45,985 nucleotides of DNA from a virus: the IMG/VR virus record IMGVR_UViG_3300036858_000036, positions 1-45,985 of that record; one strand, written 5' to 3'. The position numbers and the translations under genes are program-made. The first letter of the stretch is position 1. The number at the start of each line of letters is the position of its first letter. Below are positions 13,720 to 21,207 of the stretch, one piece after another. The notes beneath the pieces are model-generated. The model was not told where the DNA came from, searched no databases, and saw only the letters and a list, made by a program, of their open reading frames with translations.

Positions 13720-14677
13720 GGGGCTCACCTTCCTGCACTTCGTCGCAGACCTCCTCGAACGTCGCATCAAGGACGCGTAGGGCGAGGTCCAGCTTGTTCT
13801 TCCTGGTGGGTATCGAGCGGCCGGCCTCCCAGTACTGAATGGTCGACGCATTCAGACCCACAGCCTGTGCCAACCGCTGGCGGGAAAAGCCCCTGCGCTC
13901 CCGGAGTTCCCGGAATCTGACGCCGGAGAAGGTGGCCGAACCGCCTTCCTGGGCGTCCCTGCAAGGCTGACACAGCGGTATCCCCTCGACCTGGTGGACG
14001 TGCCACCCGTAGACGGTACCGCACCGGCCGGTCCATTCGGGGATCGCCTCGGGGTTGCCGATGGTGTCCTCGTCCCAGCAGGAGCGAGGCGCGTAACCGG
14101 CCCGGCGGGCAAAGGTGGCGCACTTGCCCGCGACGTTGGACGGGACCCCGAAGTCGCCCGGACCTTTTCCGTCGAGCTCGGCGTACAGCTCGGCCACATC
14201 GTGTCGAGTGGACTCCAGCACGGCCGGCCGGGCAACCCGGGCGAGCTGGGAGATGGCCTCGTACGAGACACCGATCAACTCGCCCAGCAGCGGGCCGGGA
14301 AACCCGTCTGCCCGCAGTGCCTGAATCCGCCGGACGGTGCCGGTGGGGTCAACCCGCGAGCCGGCCCCCACCTTGCCGGATGCGCTCACCGAGGTGACCG
14401 GCCGCTGCGGGCGAAGCTGCATGATCCGGTTGAAAGAGTCCCGCCGGATCGTCCTGACCTTGCCGCGCCGCACCTTGCTCGGCAGAGAGTCGGCCACCCC
14501 GACCTGGTCGGCGATCATGCGGTCGCTCATGCCGTACCGCCGAGCCTTTGCCAACAGGCGCGCGGCGGCCTGAAACTCTTCCTGGGTAACCAGGAGCGGG
14601 GTGCCGAGCTTGCGCATCTTGTCCGCATAGCGGGCCCGCCCCAGGGTCCAGGCTGGATCACCGGTCAACGTGCACAC
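13709..14677 (-). CDS. Multi-domain helix-turn-helix regulator
   Basis: About 322 aa. Three helix-turn-helix-like segments are visible: residues ~50-85 (MSDRMIADQVGVADSLPSKV), ~130-165 (GPLLGELIGVSYEAISQLAR) and a C-terminal Cro/CI-type domain (FRELRERRGFSRQRLAQAVG then NASTIQYWEAGRSIPT). A Cys/His segment between them (CGTVYGWHVHQVEGIPLCQPC) probably binds zinc. Likely a DNA-binding regulator of the leftward operon. GTG 14677 abuts the ribosome site; TTG 14668 has better spacing. Confidence 0.75.
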   Translation of the reverse strand: MCTLTGDPAWTLGRARYADKMRKLGTPLLVTQEEFQAAARLLAKARRYGMSDRMIADQVGVADSLPSKVRRGKVRTIRRDSFNRIMQLRPQRPVTSVSASGKVGAGSRVDPTGTVRRIQALRADGFPGPLLGELIGVSYEAISQLARVARPAVLESTRHDVAELYAELDGKGPGDFGVPSNVAGKCATFARRAGYAPRSCWDEDTIGNPEAIPEWTGRCGTVYGWHVHQVEGIPLCQPCRDAQEGGSATFSGVRFRELRERRGFSRQRLAQAVGLNASTIQYWEAGRSIPTRKNKLDLALRVLDATFEEVCDEVQEGEPHGC

Positions 14678-14686
14678 CTCCCTCGA

Positions 14687-14887
14687 CTACCCGAAATGCA
14701 CCCTCACCCAACCGGTGAGAGCGCGCGCGGACCTGAGATGGACCACCGAACCGCCCAGGAAACGGTAGGCCAGGACTTCGATCCCCTCGAACCCGCACGA
14801 CTCGTCGCAGGCCACCTCGCCGGCCGCCACGATCTCGACGGTGCGCCCCTGCGCGGTGGCCCAAAACTGGCCCGGCTCGGGCGTCAT
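14687..14887 (-). CDS. Hypothetical protein, 66 aa
   Basis: ATG 14887 shares ATGA with the upstream stop. Small beta-rich protein (MTPEPGQFWATAQGRTVEIV) with CDESCG. No family recognised. Confidence 0.6.
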   Translation of the reverse strand: MTPEPGQFWATAQGRTVEIVAAGEVACDESCGFEGIEVLAYRFLGGSVVHLRSARALTGWVRVHFG

Positions 14888-15264
14888 CCCCGGTCCTCCA
14901 GCTCCCGGCAGCACCGCCTGGCCTCGTCGTCGCGCCCCTGGGCAGCCAGGGCGACGAACTCGCGGGCGGTGTCTTCGTCGGTGTAGAACACCGACACGTC
15001 GCGCGTCTCCATGCCGAGCAGCTTGAGGCCAATCAGCTCGAAATTCTCCCGCTCAACGCCCAGCCTGTCGGCCAGCTCGTGGACCGCGGGCGAGACTCCG
15101 TTGCGGTCGAACAGGGGCTCGCCGATCTCGTTGTAGATGGCCCAGCCTGAGATGCATCGAGTGGTGCCGCACATCGGGCTGCTCTCCCACTCGGCCATCC
15201 CCAGCTTGCCCTCCTGCTCGATGATCTCGTGGACCTTCCGGAATCGCTCGGTGTTGAATGCCAT
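14884..15264 (-). CDS. Hypothetical protein, 126 aa
   Basis: ATG 15264 (AAAGGGG upstream). MAFNTERFRKVHEIIEQEG is followed by CGTTRCISGWAIYNEIGEP, then helical regions. The pattern recurs in many actinophage proteins of unknown role; function not assigned. Confidence 0.7.
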   Translation of the reverse strand: MAFNTERFRKVHEIIEQEGKLGMAEWESSPMCGTTRCISGWAIYNEIGEPLFDRNGVSPAVHELADRLGVERENFELIGLKLLGMETRDVSVFYTDEDTAREFVALAAQGRDDEARRCCRELEDRG

Positions 15265-15278
15265 AGTGTGCGCCCCTT

Positions 15279-15371
15279 TCAAGCGGGTCGGGTTTCAGAA
15301 CAGTTGAGGCAGATGTACACCCAGGTGGCGTCTCGGTAGACGCGGACCCAGCAGTGACCGGCGCAGGCCAT
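15279..15371 (-). CDS. 30-aa Cys-rich micropeptide
   Basis: ATG 15371 shares TGATG with the upstream stop. MACAGHC...CLNC gives four cysteines and a histidine, a possible zinc site. The tight overlap supports translation, but the short length leaves doubt. Confidence 0.45.
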   Translation of the reverse strand: MACAGHCWVRVYRDATWVYICLNCSETRPA

Positions 15372-15577
15372 CAGTCGTGAACCGCTTCCCAGCCGTCGCC
15401 CTCCAGGCTGGCGGAAAACCACCAGGTGGTGCCTTTGAGGGCAGCGCGGGGGGCGTTGGTCACGATGACACCCGGCACGGCATGTCCCACGACGGTCAGC
15501 GTGTCACCCTTCTCGACGCGCGCGCTCTGAAGATTGTTTCGCAGGATGCGAATCTTGTCCCCTACCTCGACGGGCAT
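15371..15577 (-). CDS. Small SH3/KOW-like beta protein, 68 aa
   Basis: ATG 15577 follows AAGGAGG. MPVEVGDKIRILRNNLQSAR, then VEKGDTLTVVG and a C-terminal strand, the alternating pattern of SH3-like barrels. First gene of the long leftward operon, 86 bases after the promoter at 15663. Confidence 0.65.
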   Translation of the reverse strand: MPVEVGDKIRILRNNLQSARVEKGDTLTVVGHAVPGVIVTNAPRAALKGTTWWFSASLEGDGWEAVHD

Positions 15578-15662
15578 GGCTGCCTCCTTGTGTCGTTGGG
15601 CCCCTCGACCGGCCGGTCCGGTTGTCGCCTCGTCTCGGCCGGGAGGGGGTTTCGCTGACTGG

Positions 15663-15690
15663 AGTATGCCCCGGGGCAACACCCTGAAAC
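15663..15690 (-). promoter_or_regulatory. Main leftward promoter (GTTTCA-N16-CATACT)
   Basis: On the minus strand GTTTCA (15685-15690) and CATACT (15663-15668) are 16 bases apart, with GGGG before the -10. It precedes the operon running from 15577 to 592 and has the same design as five other sites in the window. Confidence 0.65.
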
Positions 15691-15701
15691 GCAACGGTGG
15701 C

Positions 15702-15744
15702 AGAAAAATGCAAAGGACCCCCGCCGGAGTCGAACGGGGGTCCT
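15702..15744 (-). terminator. Terminator after the holin-region genes
   Basis: AGGACCCCCG (15714-15723) pairs with CGGGGGTCCT (15735-15744), with an 11-base loop, followed on the minus strand by TTTGCATTTTTC. The loop includes TTCGACTCC, which looks like a tRNA T-loop. Confidence 0.85.
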
Positions 15745-15753
15745 GACCTGCGA

Positions 15754-15849
15754 TTATCCTCGAAGCTGGCCGCATTCAGTGCAGTACCAGCGACCGTCGG
15801 CACCCTTCTGTATGGCCGGGTGGGTGCACTGCCCGTAGGCGATGACCAT
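15754..15849 (-). CDS. 31-aa zinc-ribbon micropeptide
   Basis: ATG 15849 overlaps the holin-like stop. MVIAYGQCTHPAIQKGADG then WYCTECG: a C-x-H...C-x2-C arrangement suited to one zinc ion. Function unknown. Confidence 0.5.
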   Translation of the reverse strand: MVIAYGQCTHPAIQKGADGRWYCTECGQLRG

Positions 15850-16046
15850 CAGCCGACGGTCGGGCGGTTGCTGTCCCCGCCCAGCTTTTTGACGACGACA
15901 CCGTAGGCCGCGAGGCCCGCCGCGACCAGGAGACCGCGGAGGCTGGCGGAGGAGAGCTCGACGCCGTTCTGGACGACGTACGAGCTCGCACCCGCGATGA
16001 AGCCGGCGCCGGCCAGCTCGACCAGCCGCTTCAGGTAGTCCTTCAT
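15849..16046 (-). CDS. Small membrane protein, holin candidate
   Basis: A 65-aa protein from ATG 16046 (GAGGAACAAGGC upstream). MKDYLKRLVELAGAGFIAGA and a second hydrophobic stretch GLLVAAGLAAYGVVV give one or two membrane segments with a charged tail (KKLGGDSNRP). Size and topology fit a small holin acting with the amidase, though the two genes are far apart. Confidence 0.55.
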   Translation of the reverse strand: MKDYLKRLVELAGAGFIAGASSYVVQNGVELSSASLRGLLVAAGLAAYGVVVKKLGGDSNRPTVG

Positions 16047-16060
16047 GCCTTGTTCCTCTC

Positions 16061-16291
16061 TCACGTGAGCGGGAAGTCCCACCCCCAAAGGATATGCCCG
16101 AGGAACCACCCGGCGAAGGAGAGCCAGAGTCCGGCGAAGGCCAGGCGGCCGACCCTGGACGTCCGCACCCTGAAAACCTTCCTGGTCTTCTCCGACAGGG
16201 TGTCCCCGCTGGCGCTGTTCTTGAGCGCGTACGTCTCGAAGGCGATCCCCGCAGCGATGATGCCCGCCCAGGCGATGTCCGAACTGTCCAC
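16061..16291 (-). CDS. 76-aa two-span membrane protein, holin candidate
   Basis: GTG 16291 follows GGGAGGG. IAWAGIIAAGIAFETYAL and LAFAGLWLSFAGWFLGHILW are hydrophobic segments separated by a basic loop (SEKTRKVFRVRTSRVGR). Co-transcribed with the neighbouring small membrane protein; holin or antiholin is inferred. Confidence 0.55.
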   Translation of the reverse strand: MDSSDIAWAGIIAAGIAFETYALKNSASGDTLSEKTRKVFRVRTSRVGRLAFAGLWLSFAGWFLGHILWGWDFPLT

Positions 16292-16326
16292 TTTCCCTCC
16301 CTGGGGTCCGGATCACAGTGTAGGAC

Positions 16327-16354
16327 GTTTAACCCTCGGTGCCGGAGGTATACT
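16327..16354 (+). promoter_or_regulatory. Rightward early promoter (GTTTAA-N16-TATACT)
   Basis: GTTTAA (16327-16332) is 16 bases from TATACT (16349-16354). It precedes the ribbon-helix-helix gene. On the other strand a TACACT hexamer (16317-16322) faces the holin-region genes, so the interval 16292-16392 is probably a divergent control region. Confidence 0.65.
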
Positions 16355-16392
16355 CCAAGGGAACACCCCACCGAACACCAAGGGAGTATCCC
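16355..16392 (+). promoter_or_regulatory. Candidate operator repeats before the ribbon-helix-helix gene
   Basis: CCAAGGGAACACC directly follows the -10, and ACACCAAGGGAGTATCCC occurs again 17 bases later, overlapping the ribosome binding site. The first element recurs after the -10 of the leftward promoter at 26893. Confidence 0.5.
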
Positions 16393-16587
16393 ATGGCCAC
16401 CATCTCCGACACCCTCCGAACCGCGGCGCGGCGCCCCCGGGTCCACGACGCGCAGATCGTCACCAAGCTCCCGAAGCGGGCAAAGGAGCTGGTCAACGAG
16501 ATCGCCCGGGGACGGGGCACCTTCGAGGCGACCATCGTCCGCGAGGCCCTCGCCGAGTACCTGGAGCGACGCGGCTACCGGATGTAA
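16393..16587 (+). CDS. Ribbon-helix-helix (CopG/Arc-like) DNA-binding protein
   Basis: A 64-aa protein from ATG 16393. After a basic N-terminus the core reads VTKLPKRAKELVNEIARGRG then TFEATIVREALAEYLERRG: one strand and two helices with the G-x-T/S turn of the ribbon-helix-helix fold. Such dimers bind short direct or inverted repeats; the repeats around its own promoter are plausible targets. First gene of the rightward early operon. Confidence 0.7.
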   Translation: MATISDTLRTAARRPRVHDAQIVTKLPKRAKELVNEIARGRGTFEATIVREALAEYLERRGYRM

Positions 16588-16628
16588 TACCGGCCCAACA
16601 CCCGAGGCAACAGGAAGGGAATGCCCAG

Positions 16629-17003
16629 GTGGCCATCTATACGTTCTTCCGGGTCCAGTGCGTGTGCGAGCGCTATCTGGCCCCGGAGGCGAGCCCGGAG
16701 GCGACCGTCACCGACTCGACGGACAGCCCGCTCTTCGTCGACTTCTCGTCGGCGTACGATGGGGCTGTCCGTCGAGGCTGGTCTTCGTACCCCCTGACCT
16801 GCCCCGACTGCGCGGCACAACGAGCGAAGAGGCAGGCGATGAACAACAAGATCGCGGGTCTGTACCTGAATCTGGCGAAAGCCATGAACGCCCTGGAGGA
16901 AGCGGGCGAAGACCCCCAACCCGGCACGGCGTTCGTGGACGGAGAGCACGGCGGCATCTTCTGGAACCCGGACGCAGAACGCTGGACGGTAAGCCAGGCA
17001 TAA
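16629..17003 (+). CDS. Hypothetical Cys-containing protein, 124 aa
   Basis: GTG 16629 (AGGAAGGGA upstream). VAIYTFFRVQCVCERYLAPE and later CPDCAAQRAKRQ provide four cysteines, as in a split zinc ribbon; the C-terminal half is a helix plus beta-hairpin (GTAFVDGEHGGIFWNPD). No family recognised. Confidence 0.65.
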   Translation: MAIYTFFRVQCVCERYLAPEASPEATVTDSTDSPLFVDFSSAYDGAVRRGWSSYPLTCPDCAAQRAKRQAMNNKIAGLYLNLAKAMNALEEAGEDPQPGTAFVDGEHGGIFWNPDAERWTVSQA

Positions 17004-17011
17004 GGAGATTG

Positions 17012-17197
17012 ATGGACGATCACATCAACGGAGCCTCGGCGGAAATCTTCGCCAACCCGGACACCCGCAAAGTCGTCACACGCTTCTACCACCCGCACAC
17101 GGGCGCAACGGTCCTGGAGCTCCACCTCGACCCCGAACAGGCCCGCGAATACGCCCTCAACCTGACCCGAGCGTCGATCACCATCGAAGGAGACTGA
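17012..17197 (+). CDS. Hypothetical protein, 61 aa
   Basis: ATG 17012 follows AAGGAG. MDDHINGASAEIFANPDTRK then beta strands and a helix (DPEQAREYALNLTRA). No family recognised. Confidence 0.65.
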   Translation: MDDHINGASAEIFANPDTRKVVTRFYHPHTGATVLELHLDPEQAREYALNLTRASITIEGD

Positions 17198-17200
17198 CTC

Positions 17201-17938
17201 ATGGCCGTCCCGAAGGATGCCGGCCTGTCCCACCCGGCCGACATCGGCAGAATCGAGCTGCACTACCCGATCAAGAAGAGAGGCGAACGGCGCCGCCTCA
17301 GCCCGAACAGCGCCGGCATCGAATGGCTCGAAGCCTCCACCGAGACCGAAACCGAGCTGCTCGAATACGCAGGAGACTGGGCGGGCGACGCAAGCCTTCA
17401 AGCGATGCGTGCCCTCGGCTGGGCGAGGGCACGCATCGGCGGCCTGTACCCGCGACCGATGTTCCAGCTGGTGGCGACGGGGGAGGGGGTGCCGGAAAGC
17501 GGCTCGCGCTACCGCGACCCGTGCCCCGACTGCGATGACTGGTCCCGGACCGCCCGCTGTGCAGAACACCACGACCGCGACGGCATCCGCGGGCTCAAGA
17601 TGGGAGGGGTGAGGCAGATGGAGAGATCCGAACTCCCCCTTGGCTACTTCTCGGCGTCCCTCAGCCCCGACCGGGGTGTGCCAGTACCGGCAGCCTCGGT
17701 CAACATCTACGACCGGATCACCCAGGCGGACATCCCAGCCTGCACGTGCTCGCTGTGCCAGTCCCCACAGGCCGGGCCTGTCGGGTACATCGACCGGCGG
17801 TTGGCACGGATCGATGCGCTGCCGGACGCGTCAATAACATTCGAAGGAGCCGTAGAAGTGGAGATCGACAGTGAAACCGTTCAAGGGGTTCGTTCGTTCA
17901 CGATTTACACAGGGCCCCCTCGTGAAAACCCCTCCTGA
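17201..17938 (+). CDS. Hypothetical Cys/His-rich protein, 245 aa
   Basis: ATG 17201 follows AAGGAG by good spacing. The middle has CPDCDDWSRTARCAEHH, a probable zinc site, and later CTCSLC. The rest is a mixture of charged helix and strands. No family recognised; a DNA-associated role is possible given its operon (RHH, HTH, RepA). Confidence 0.65.
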   Translation: MAVPKDAGLSHPADIGRIELHYPIKKRGERRRLSPNSAGIEWLEASTETETELLEYAGDWAGDASLQAMRALGWARARIGGLYPRPMFQLVATGEGVPESGSRYRDPCPDCDDWSRTARCAEHHDRDGIRGLKMGGVRQMERSELPLGYFSASLSPDRGVPVPAASVNIYDRITQADIPACTCSLCQSPQAGPVGYIDRRLARIDALPDASITFEGAVEVEIDSETVQGVRSFTIYTGPPRENPS

Positions 17939-18338
17939 GCCCCGGCCGGCGACCATCCTCGGCCCCTACGGGGAGGGCTACTGCCGGGTGTGCCGGTTCA
18001 TCGAACCCCTCACCAGGCAGGGCGTGATAGCCGAGCACGCCCGGTCGAACGGCGGCTGGCCGGGGCCGGGCGAACGCTGCAAGGGGAGCTTCAAGGCCCC
18101 GCCGAAAGACACCCCCTACTTCTCGCGGCTGTCGGCGTTCAGGGCGACACCGCGCAAGGTGGAGTGCCCGATGTGTCATCGACAGGTGACCGTGCTCGCC
18201 GGTGGCCGGATCAGCGGGCACAACATCGCCGCCACCACGATCACCCTGTGCGGGGCCACCCTGTGCGAGGCCGGCGGGCGTACGGTCACCACGGCGGCCT
18301 CGATGCGGGCGAGGGGTCACGGCGGCGAACGCGGATAG
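17871..18338 (+). CDS. Zinc-binding hypothetical protein, 155 aa
   Basis: GTG 17871 has GGAG seven bases upstream; it lies inside the preceding gene in another frame for 68 bases. GTG 17922 is an alternative start. Two metal-like modules: CRVCRF with a following H..C, and CPMCHRQ with H and two Cys (ISGHN, CGATLC). No family recognised. Confidence 0.6.
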   Translation: MKPFKGFVRSRFTQGPLVKTPPEPRPATILGPYGEGYCRVCRFIEPLTRQGVIAEHARSNGGWPGPGERCKGSFKAPPKDTPYFSRLSAFRATPRKVECPMCHRQVTVLAGGRISGHNIAATTITLCGATLCEAGGRTVTTAASMRARGHGGERG

Positions 18339-18353
18339 CCGCATCGCGAAACC

Positions 18354-18381
18354 GGATCCCCCGGTGTACACTGGGGGATCC
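18354..18381 (+). promoter_or_regulatory. 28-bp near-perfect palindrome, candidate operator
   Basis: GGATCCCCC on the left is the reverse complement of GGGGGATCC on the right, and the centre GTGTACAC is itself palindromic; only one base pair out of 14 mismatches. It lies 28 bases before the HTH gene. TACACT inside it could also be a -10. Confidence 0.7.
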
Positions 18382-18409
18382 TGCATCTCTCTGCACGAAA
18401 GGGGACCCC

Positions 18410-18943
18410 ATGGAGGGGCTCGCGACCACTCGGGAAGTCTCCGACTACCTCAAAGTCAAGCCGAACACCCTGGACCGCTGGGCATCCGACGGAACCGGCC
18501 CCCGGTTCACCAAGGTGAACGGGCGAAGGCGATACCGCTGGTCCGACATCCGGGCGTACGCCGGAGAGCAGGGACAGGCCGGCCAGCCGCAATACACCTG
18601 CCGAACCTGCCGACGGGAGGTCACCTCCGGCGGGCACCTGGTGGTCGACATGGGCCAGGTCGCTCGCGTCGAGCGGGCGAGCGAAGAGTTCGACGCCTAC
18701 CTCGCCTCAAAACCCTTCCCGGTCATCGAGGGGGACGACTGGAACCGGATGCCCGACCTGGCCTCATGGGGAGTGTTCCACCACGCCTGTGATCCCGCAC
18801 CAGAGCGGAACGGGTACTTCATCGAGATCGAGCGGGTGGCGACCTGGCCCGCACTCGTCCGACTCATCGGGCACCTGGCCGAAAAGAAGTGGCTGAAGCA
18901 CACCGACCTGGCGGCGCTGCTCCGCTCGATCGCCGGGGAGTGA
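18410..18943 (+). CDS. HTH (MerR/excisionase-type) protein
   Basis: A 177-aa protein. Residues 1-50 form a winged helix of the HTH_17 type: LATTREVSDYLKVKPNTLDR then WASDGTGPRFTKVNGRRRYRW. A CRTCRR pair near residue 65 is followed by an unassigned domain. It is directly upstream of the RepA-like gene (stop two bases before its GTG) and downstream of the palindrome, so it could bind that site or the iterons and act as initiator or autoregulator. Confidence 0.8.
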   Translation: MEGLATTREVSDYLKVKPNTLDRWASDGTGPRFTKVNGRRRYRWSDIRAYAGEQGQAGQPQYTCRTCRREVTSGGHLVVDMGQVARVERASEEFDAYLASKPFPVIEGDDWNRMPDLASWGVFHHACDPAPERNGYFIEIERVATWPALVRLIGHLAEKKWLKHTDLAALLRSIAGE

Positions 18944-18945
18944 CC

Positions 18946-20382
18946 GTGGAGTGGGACATCTTCCAGCCGGGCACGCTCCCGCTGGGCCCGGATATCGATC
19001 CCGAGACCCGTCGCATCGTGCTGGACGCCGCCGAGAAGCGACAGAGGGAGACGGCGGAGCAGGAGGAGCAGGCCAAGTTCGACGAGCACGAGCGGCGCAC
19101 CCAGGCGGCCCGAGACAAGGTCAGGAGAGAGCGAGAGGAGGCCGACCTCTCCGGCACACTGTCGCCGGAAGCCGAGACATTCTACTCGCTGAAGCTGAAG
19201 CCCCGGCTGACCGAGGCGCCCGAGTACCAGGCCAAGATCAAGATGCCGGTGGTGCAAGGGCTGTTCAACAAGAACTCCCTGTGCTGGACCGTTGGATCAT
19301 CCGGCACGTTCAAGTCGTTCATGACGGCCGACCTTGCCTTCCGGTACGGATCCGAAGACATGGACTACTACGGCCGGAAGATGACGCACGGACGCTCGCT
19401 GATCATCGTGGCCGAAGGGGAAGACGCCTACGCCCACCGGAAGCAGGCGTGGGAAAAGCAGTACGACCGCGAGGTCAAGAACGTGACCTTCTACCCCGGA
19501 GCCCTCCAGTTGGCCGACGTCGCCAAAGAGATGCCGGCACTATTGCACGAGCTGCGTCAGGAGAAAGAGGCAGGTCGAGAGTACGGGCTGATCATCTTCG
19601 ACACCCAAGCGATGTGCACCGTCGGCGTGGACGAGAACAAGAGCGAGATGAACCTCGTGATCAACGTCCTCCACCGGATCCGGCAGGAAACCGGAGCCTG
19701 CGTGCTGATCGTTCACCACTTCGGCAAGGACGAACGGAAGGGCATGCGCGGCAGCTCGATGCTGTACGCGGCGGCCGACACCGTGCTCGTGCTGAAGCGT
19801 TCGGACGACTCGATGGAGGTCAAGCTGTCAACCGCCCAGGGGGACGAGGGCAAGCAGAAGGACAATCCCACCGAGAAGGACTTCCTGACCCTGGAGATGA
19901 TGGTCCACACCGTTGGCGAAGACTACTTCGGAGACCCCGTCACCAGCCTGGCGGCCGTCGAAGGAAGCGGGGCACCGGTCGACGCCGCCGACGAGTCAGA
20001 CATCGCCGAACCCATCCCGGCGCTGTCCCCGCGGCAGGCGTACTACCTACAGGAGCTGTCCGCCTACCAGCTCGACGGGGTGAGCGCGTCCGACTTCGCG
20101 AAGGACATGGATCGCGAGGAGAGCACCGAGCCGGCGGGCGGAAGGGTGACCCGGCAGGCCGCTCGGAAGGTGTGGGTGCAGGAGCTGAAACCCAAAGGAC
20201 TGGTCGAACTCGTGCCGAAGCAAGCCTCGAAATGGAGGGTTACGCCCAGGGGGGCGGCAGCCATCATGAGGGACCTCAAGGAGGGTCGGGAGACCGGCGA
20301 AAAGTGGGTCGAGAGGGCCCGGAATCATAGGGTTCGGGGCAGGGTTCGCGAACCCTATGGAGAGACGATTCCCGAACCCTAG
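18946..20382 (+). CDS. RepA-like AAA (RecA-fold) ATPase
   Basis: A 478-aa protein from GTG 18946, chosen over an in-frame ATG at 18889 inside the HTH gene because GGGGAG lies just upstream. Walker A is VGSSGTFKS, Walker B is GLIIFDTQ, followed by VLIVHHFGKDERKGMRGSS, the pattern of hexameric RepA/RecA-superfamily ATPases. A coiled, charged N-terminus (~residues 20-60) and a C-terminal winged-helix-like region (ASDFAKDMDREEST...) flank it. Likely replicative helicase or helicase loader. Its 3' end runs into the iteron cluster. Confidence 0.85.
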   Translation: MEWDIFQPGTLPLGPDIDPETRRIVLDAAEKRQRETAEQEEQAKFDEHERRTQAARDKVRREREEADLSGTLSPEAETFYSLKLKPRLTEAPEYQAKIKMPVVQGLFNKNSLCWTVGSSGTFKSFMTADLAFRYGSEDMDYYGRKMTHGRSLIIVAEGEDAYAHRKQAWEKQYDREVKNVTFYPGALQLADVAKEMPALLHELRQEKEAGREYGLIIFDTQAMCTVGVDENKSEMNLVINVLHRIRQETGACVLIVHHFGKDERKGMRGSSMLYAAADTVLVLKRSDDSMEVKLSTAQGDEGKQKDNPTEKDFLTLEMMVHTVGEDYFGDPVTSLAAVEGSGAPVDAADESDIAEPIPALSPRQAYYLQELSAYQLDGVSASDFAKDMDREESTEPAGGRVTRQAARKVWVQELKPKGLVELVPKQASKWRVTPRGAAAIMRDLKEGRETGEKWVERARNHRVRGRVREPYGETIPEP

Positions 20383-20505
20383 CGAACCCTAAGCGAACCC
20401 TGCTCTGACCAGGGCGAACCCTAAGCGAACCCGACCGAACCCTATCGAGCCGAACCCTGAACCCTGCTGGGACCTGACCCTAGGGAGGGTCCCGCAGTAG
20501 GGTTC
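20328..20505 (+). repeat. Iteron cluster CGAACCCTA, candidate replication origin
   Basis: About ten full or partial copies of (G)CGAACCCTA occur in 178 bases: direct copies at 20349, 20373, 20383, 20394, 20415, 20426, 20436 and 20451, with inverted copies (TAGGGTTC) at 20328, near 20341 and at 20498. A hairpin (GGGACC 20469-20474 / GGTCCC 20488-20493) lies within. The array begins inside the last codons of the RepA-like gene, as in iteron plasmids. Confidence 0.8.
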
Positions 20506-20537
20506 ACCCGGTTCGCAGGTTCAGGAAGAAGGAGAAA

Positions 20538-21062
20538 TTGATCAAGGTAGAACCCTGCCGAGGCTGTGGGCGAAGTCTGTTCATCCACCCGATCGCCAAC
20601 CTGGTCGTCCGACTGGAGATGGAGCCCCTGGACGCAGCGCAGGCGACCCAAGCCCTCCTGGGCGGCCGGAATCTCTGGCGCGTGACTGCGACAAGCGTGA
20701 CCGGAGTCCGACCGGCCGAGCTGACCGCGCTGGCTCAGCGAGGCGTGACCGAGGGACCGCACGTGTGCCAGGAGCACCGGTGTGCGGCCGTCTCCCGGCC
20801 CGGCGGGGCCACCCCGGTACCCGAGGCCAATCCGGTCCCAAAAGGCCGCCAGAGCGCGCCTGTGGCCGTTTCGACTCTGTCCTCGGCGCGCTCGACGGAA
20901 CGATCTTCTGCACGGTCTGCGGGGATCCGCCGTACTGACCGGGCCCAGCCGTGCGAACGGTGCCGCAGACCGGTCGCGCTCGACGGGCCGGCACCGTACG
21001 TCGCCGTGGAGCTCGGAGCGACGGTAGTGTGGGCCGTCCACGACGAATGCGCGAGGAGGTGA
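20538..21062 (+). CDS. Hypothetical zinc-binding protein, 174 aa
   Basis: TTG 20538 follows AAGGAG. CRGCGRS near the start and CERCRRPVALDG near the end are split by a Ser/Arg/Pro-rich linker; the last region ends VWAVHDECARR. Two small zinc ribbons on a flexible linker suggest a nucleic-acid or protein adaptor next to the origin. Not assigned to a family. Confidence 0.6.
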   Translation: MIKVEPCRGCGRSLFIHPIANLVVRLEMEPLDAAQATQALLGGRNLWRVTATSVTGVRPAELTALAQRGVTEGPHVCQEHRCAAVSRPGGATPVPEANPVPKGRQSAPVAVSTLSSARSTERSSARSAGIRRTDRAQPCERCRRPVALDGPAPYVAVELGATVVWAVHDECARR

Positions 21063-21148
21063 ACGGATCCGTGTGTCCTCACTGTGGAGCACCGGTTCCG
21101 CCCAACGCAGGATTCTGCGGAGCGTGCGGAGCCCCCATCGGGCACTGA
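21059..21148 (+). CDS. 29-aa zinc-ribbon microprotein
   Basis: GTG 21059 shares GTGA with the preceding stop, with GAGGAGG just upstream (ATG 21047 is possible). CPHCGAPVPPNAGFCGACG is a complete C-x2-C...C-x2-C zinc ribbon, the whole protein being one ribbon. Confidence 0.65.
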   Translation: MNGSVCPHCGAPVPPNAGFCGACGAPIGH

Positions 21149-21155
21149 GAGCACG

Positions 21156-21192
21156 GAAAGCCCCCTTCACCCTTTCGGGCGAGGGGGCTTTC
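21156..21192. terminator. Terminator between convergent operons
   Basis: GAAAGCCCCCT (21156-21166) pairs with AGGGGGCTTTC (21182-21192), perfect 11-bp stem with T-rich ends on both strands. It separates the rightward early operon from the leftward genes ending at 21208. Confidence 0.9.
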
Positions 21193-21207
21193 ATGCGGTC
21201 ACCGCGG

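Noticed and set aside
15714-15744. A tRNA gene on the minus strand
   Set aside because: Only a T-loop-like sequence is present; the long continuous stem and T-run make it a terminator.
18951-20330. Second plus-strand frame overlapping the RepA-like gene
   Set aside because: Shadow of the ATPase gene, Arg/Gly-rich, no start signal.
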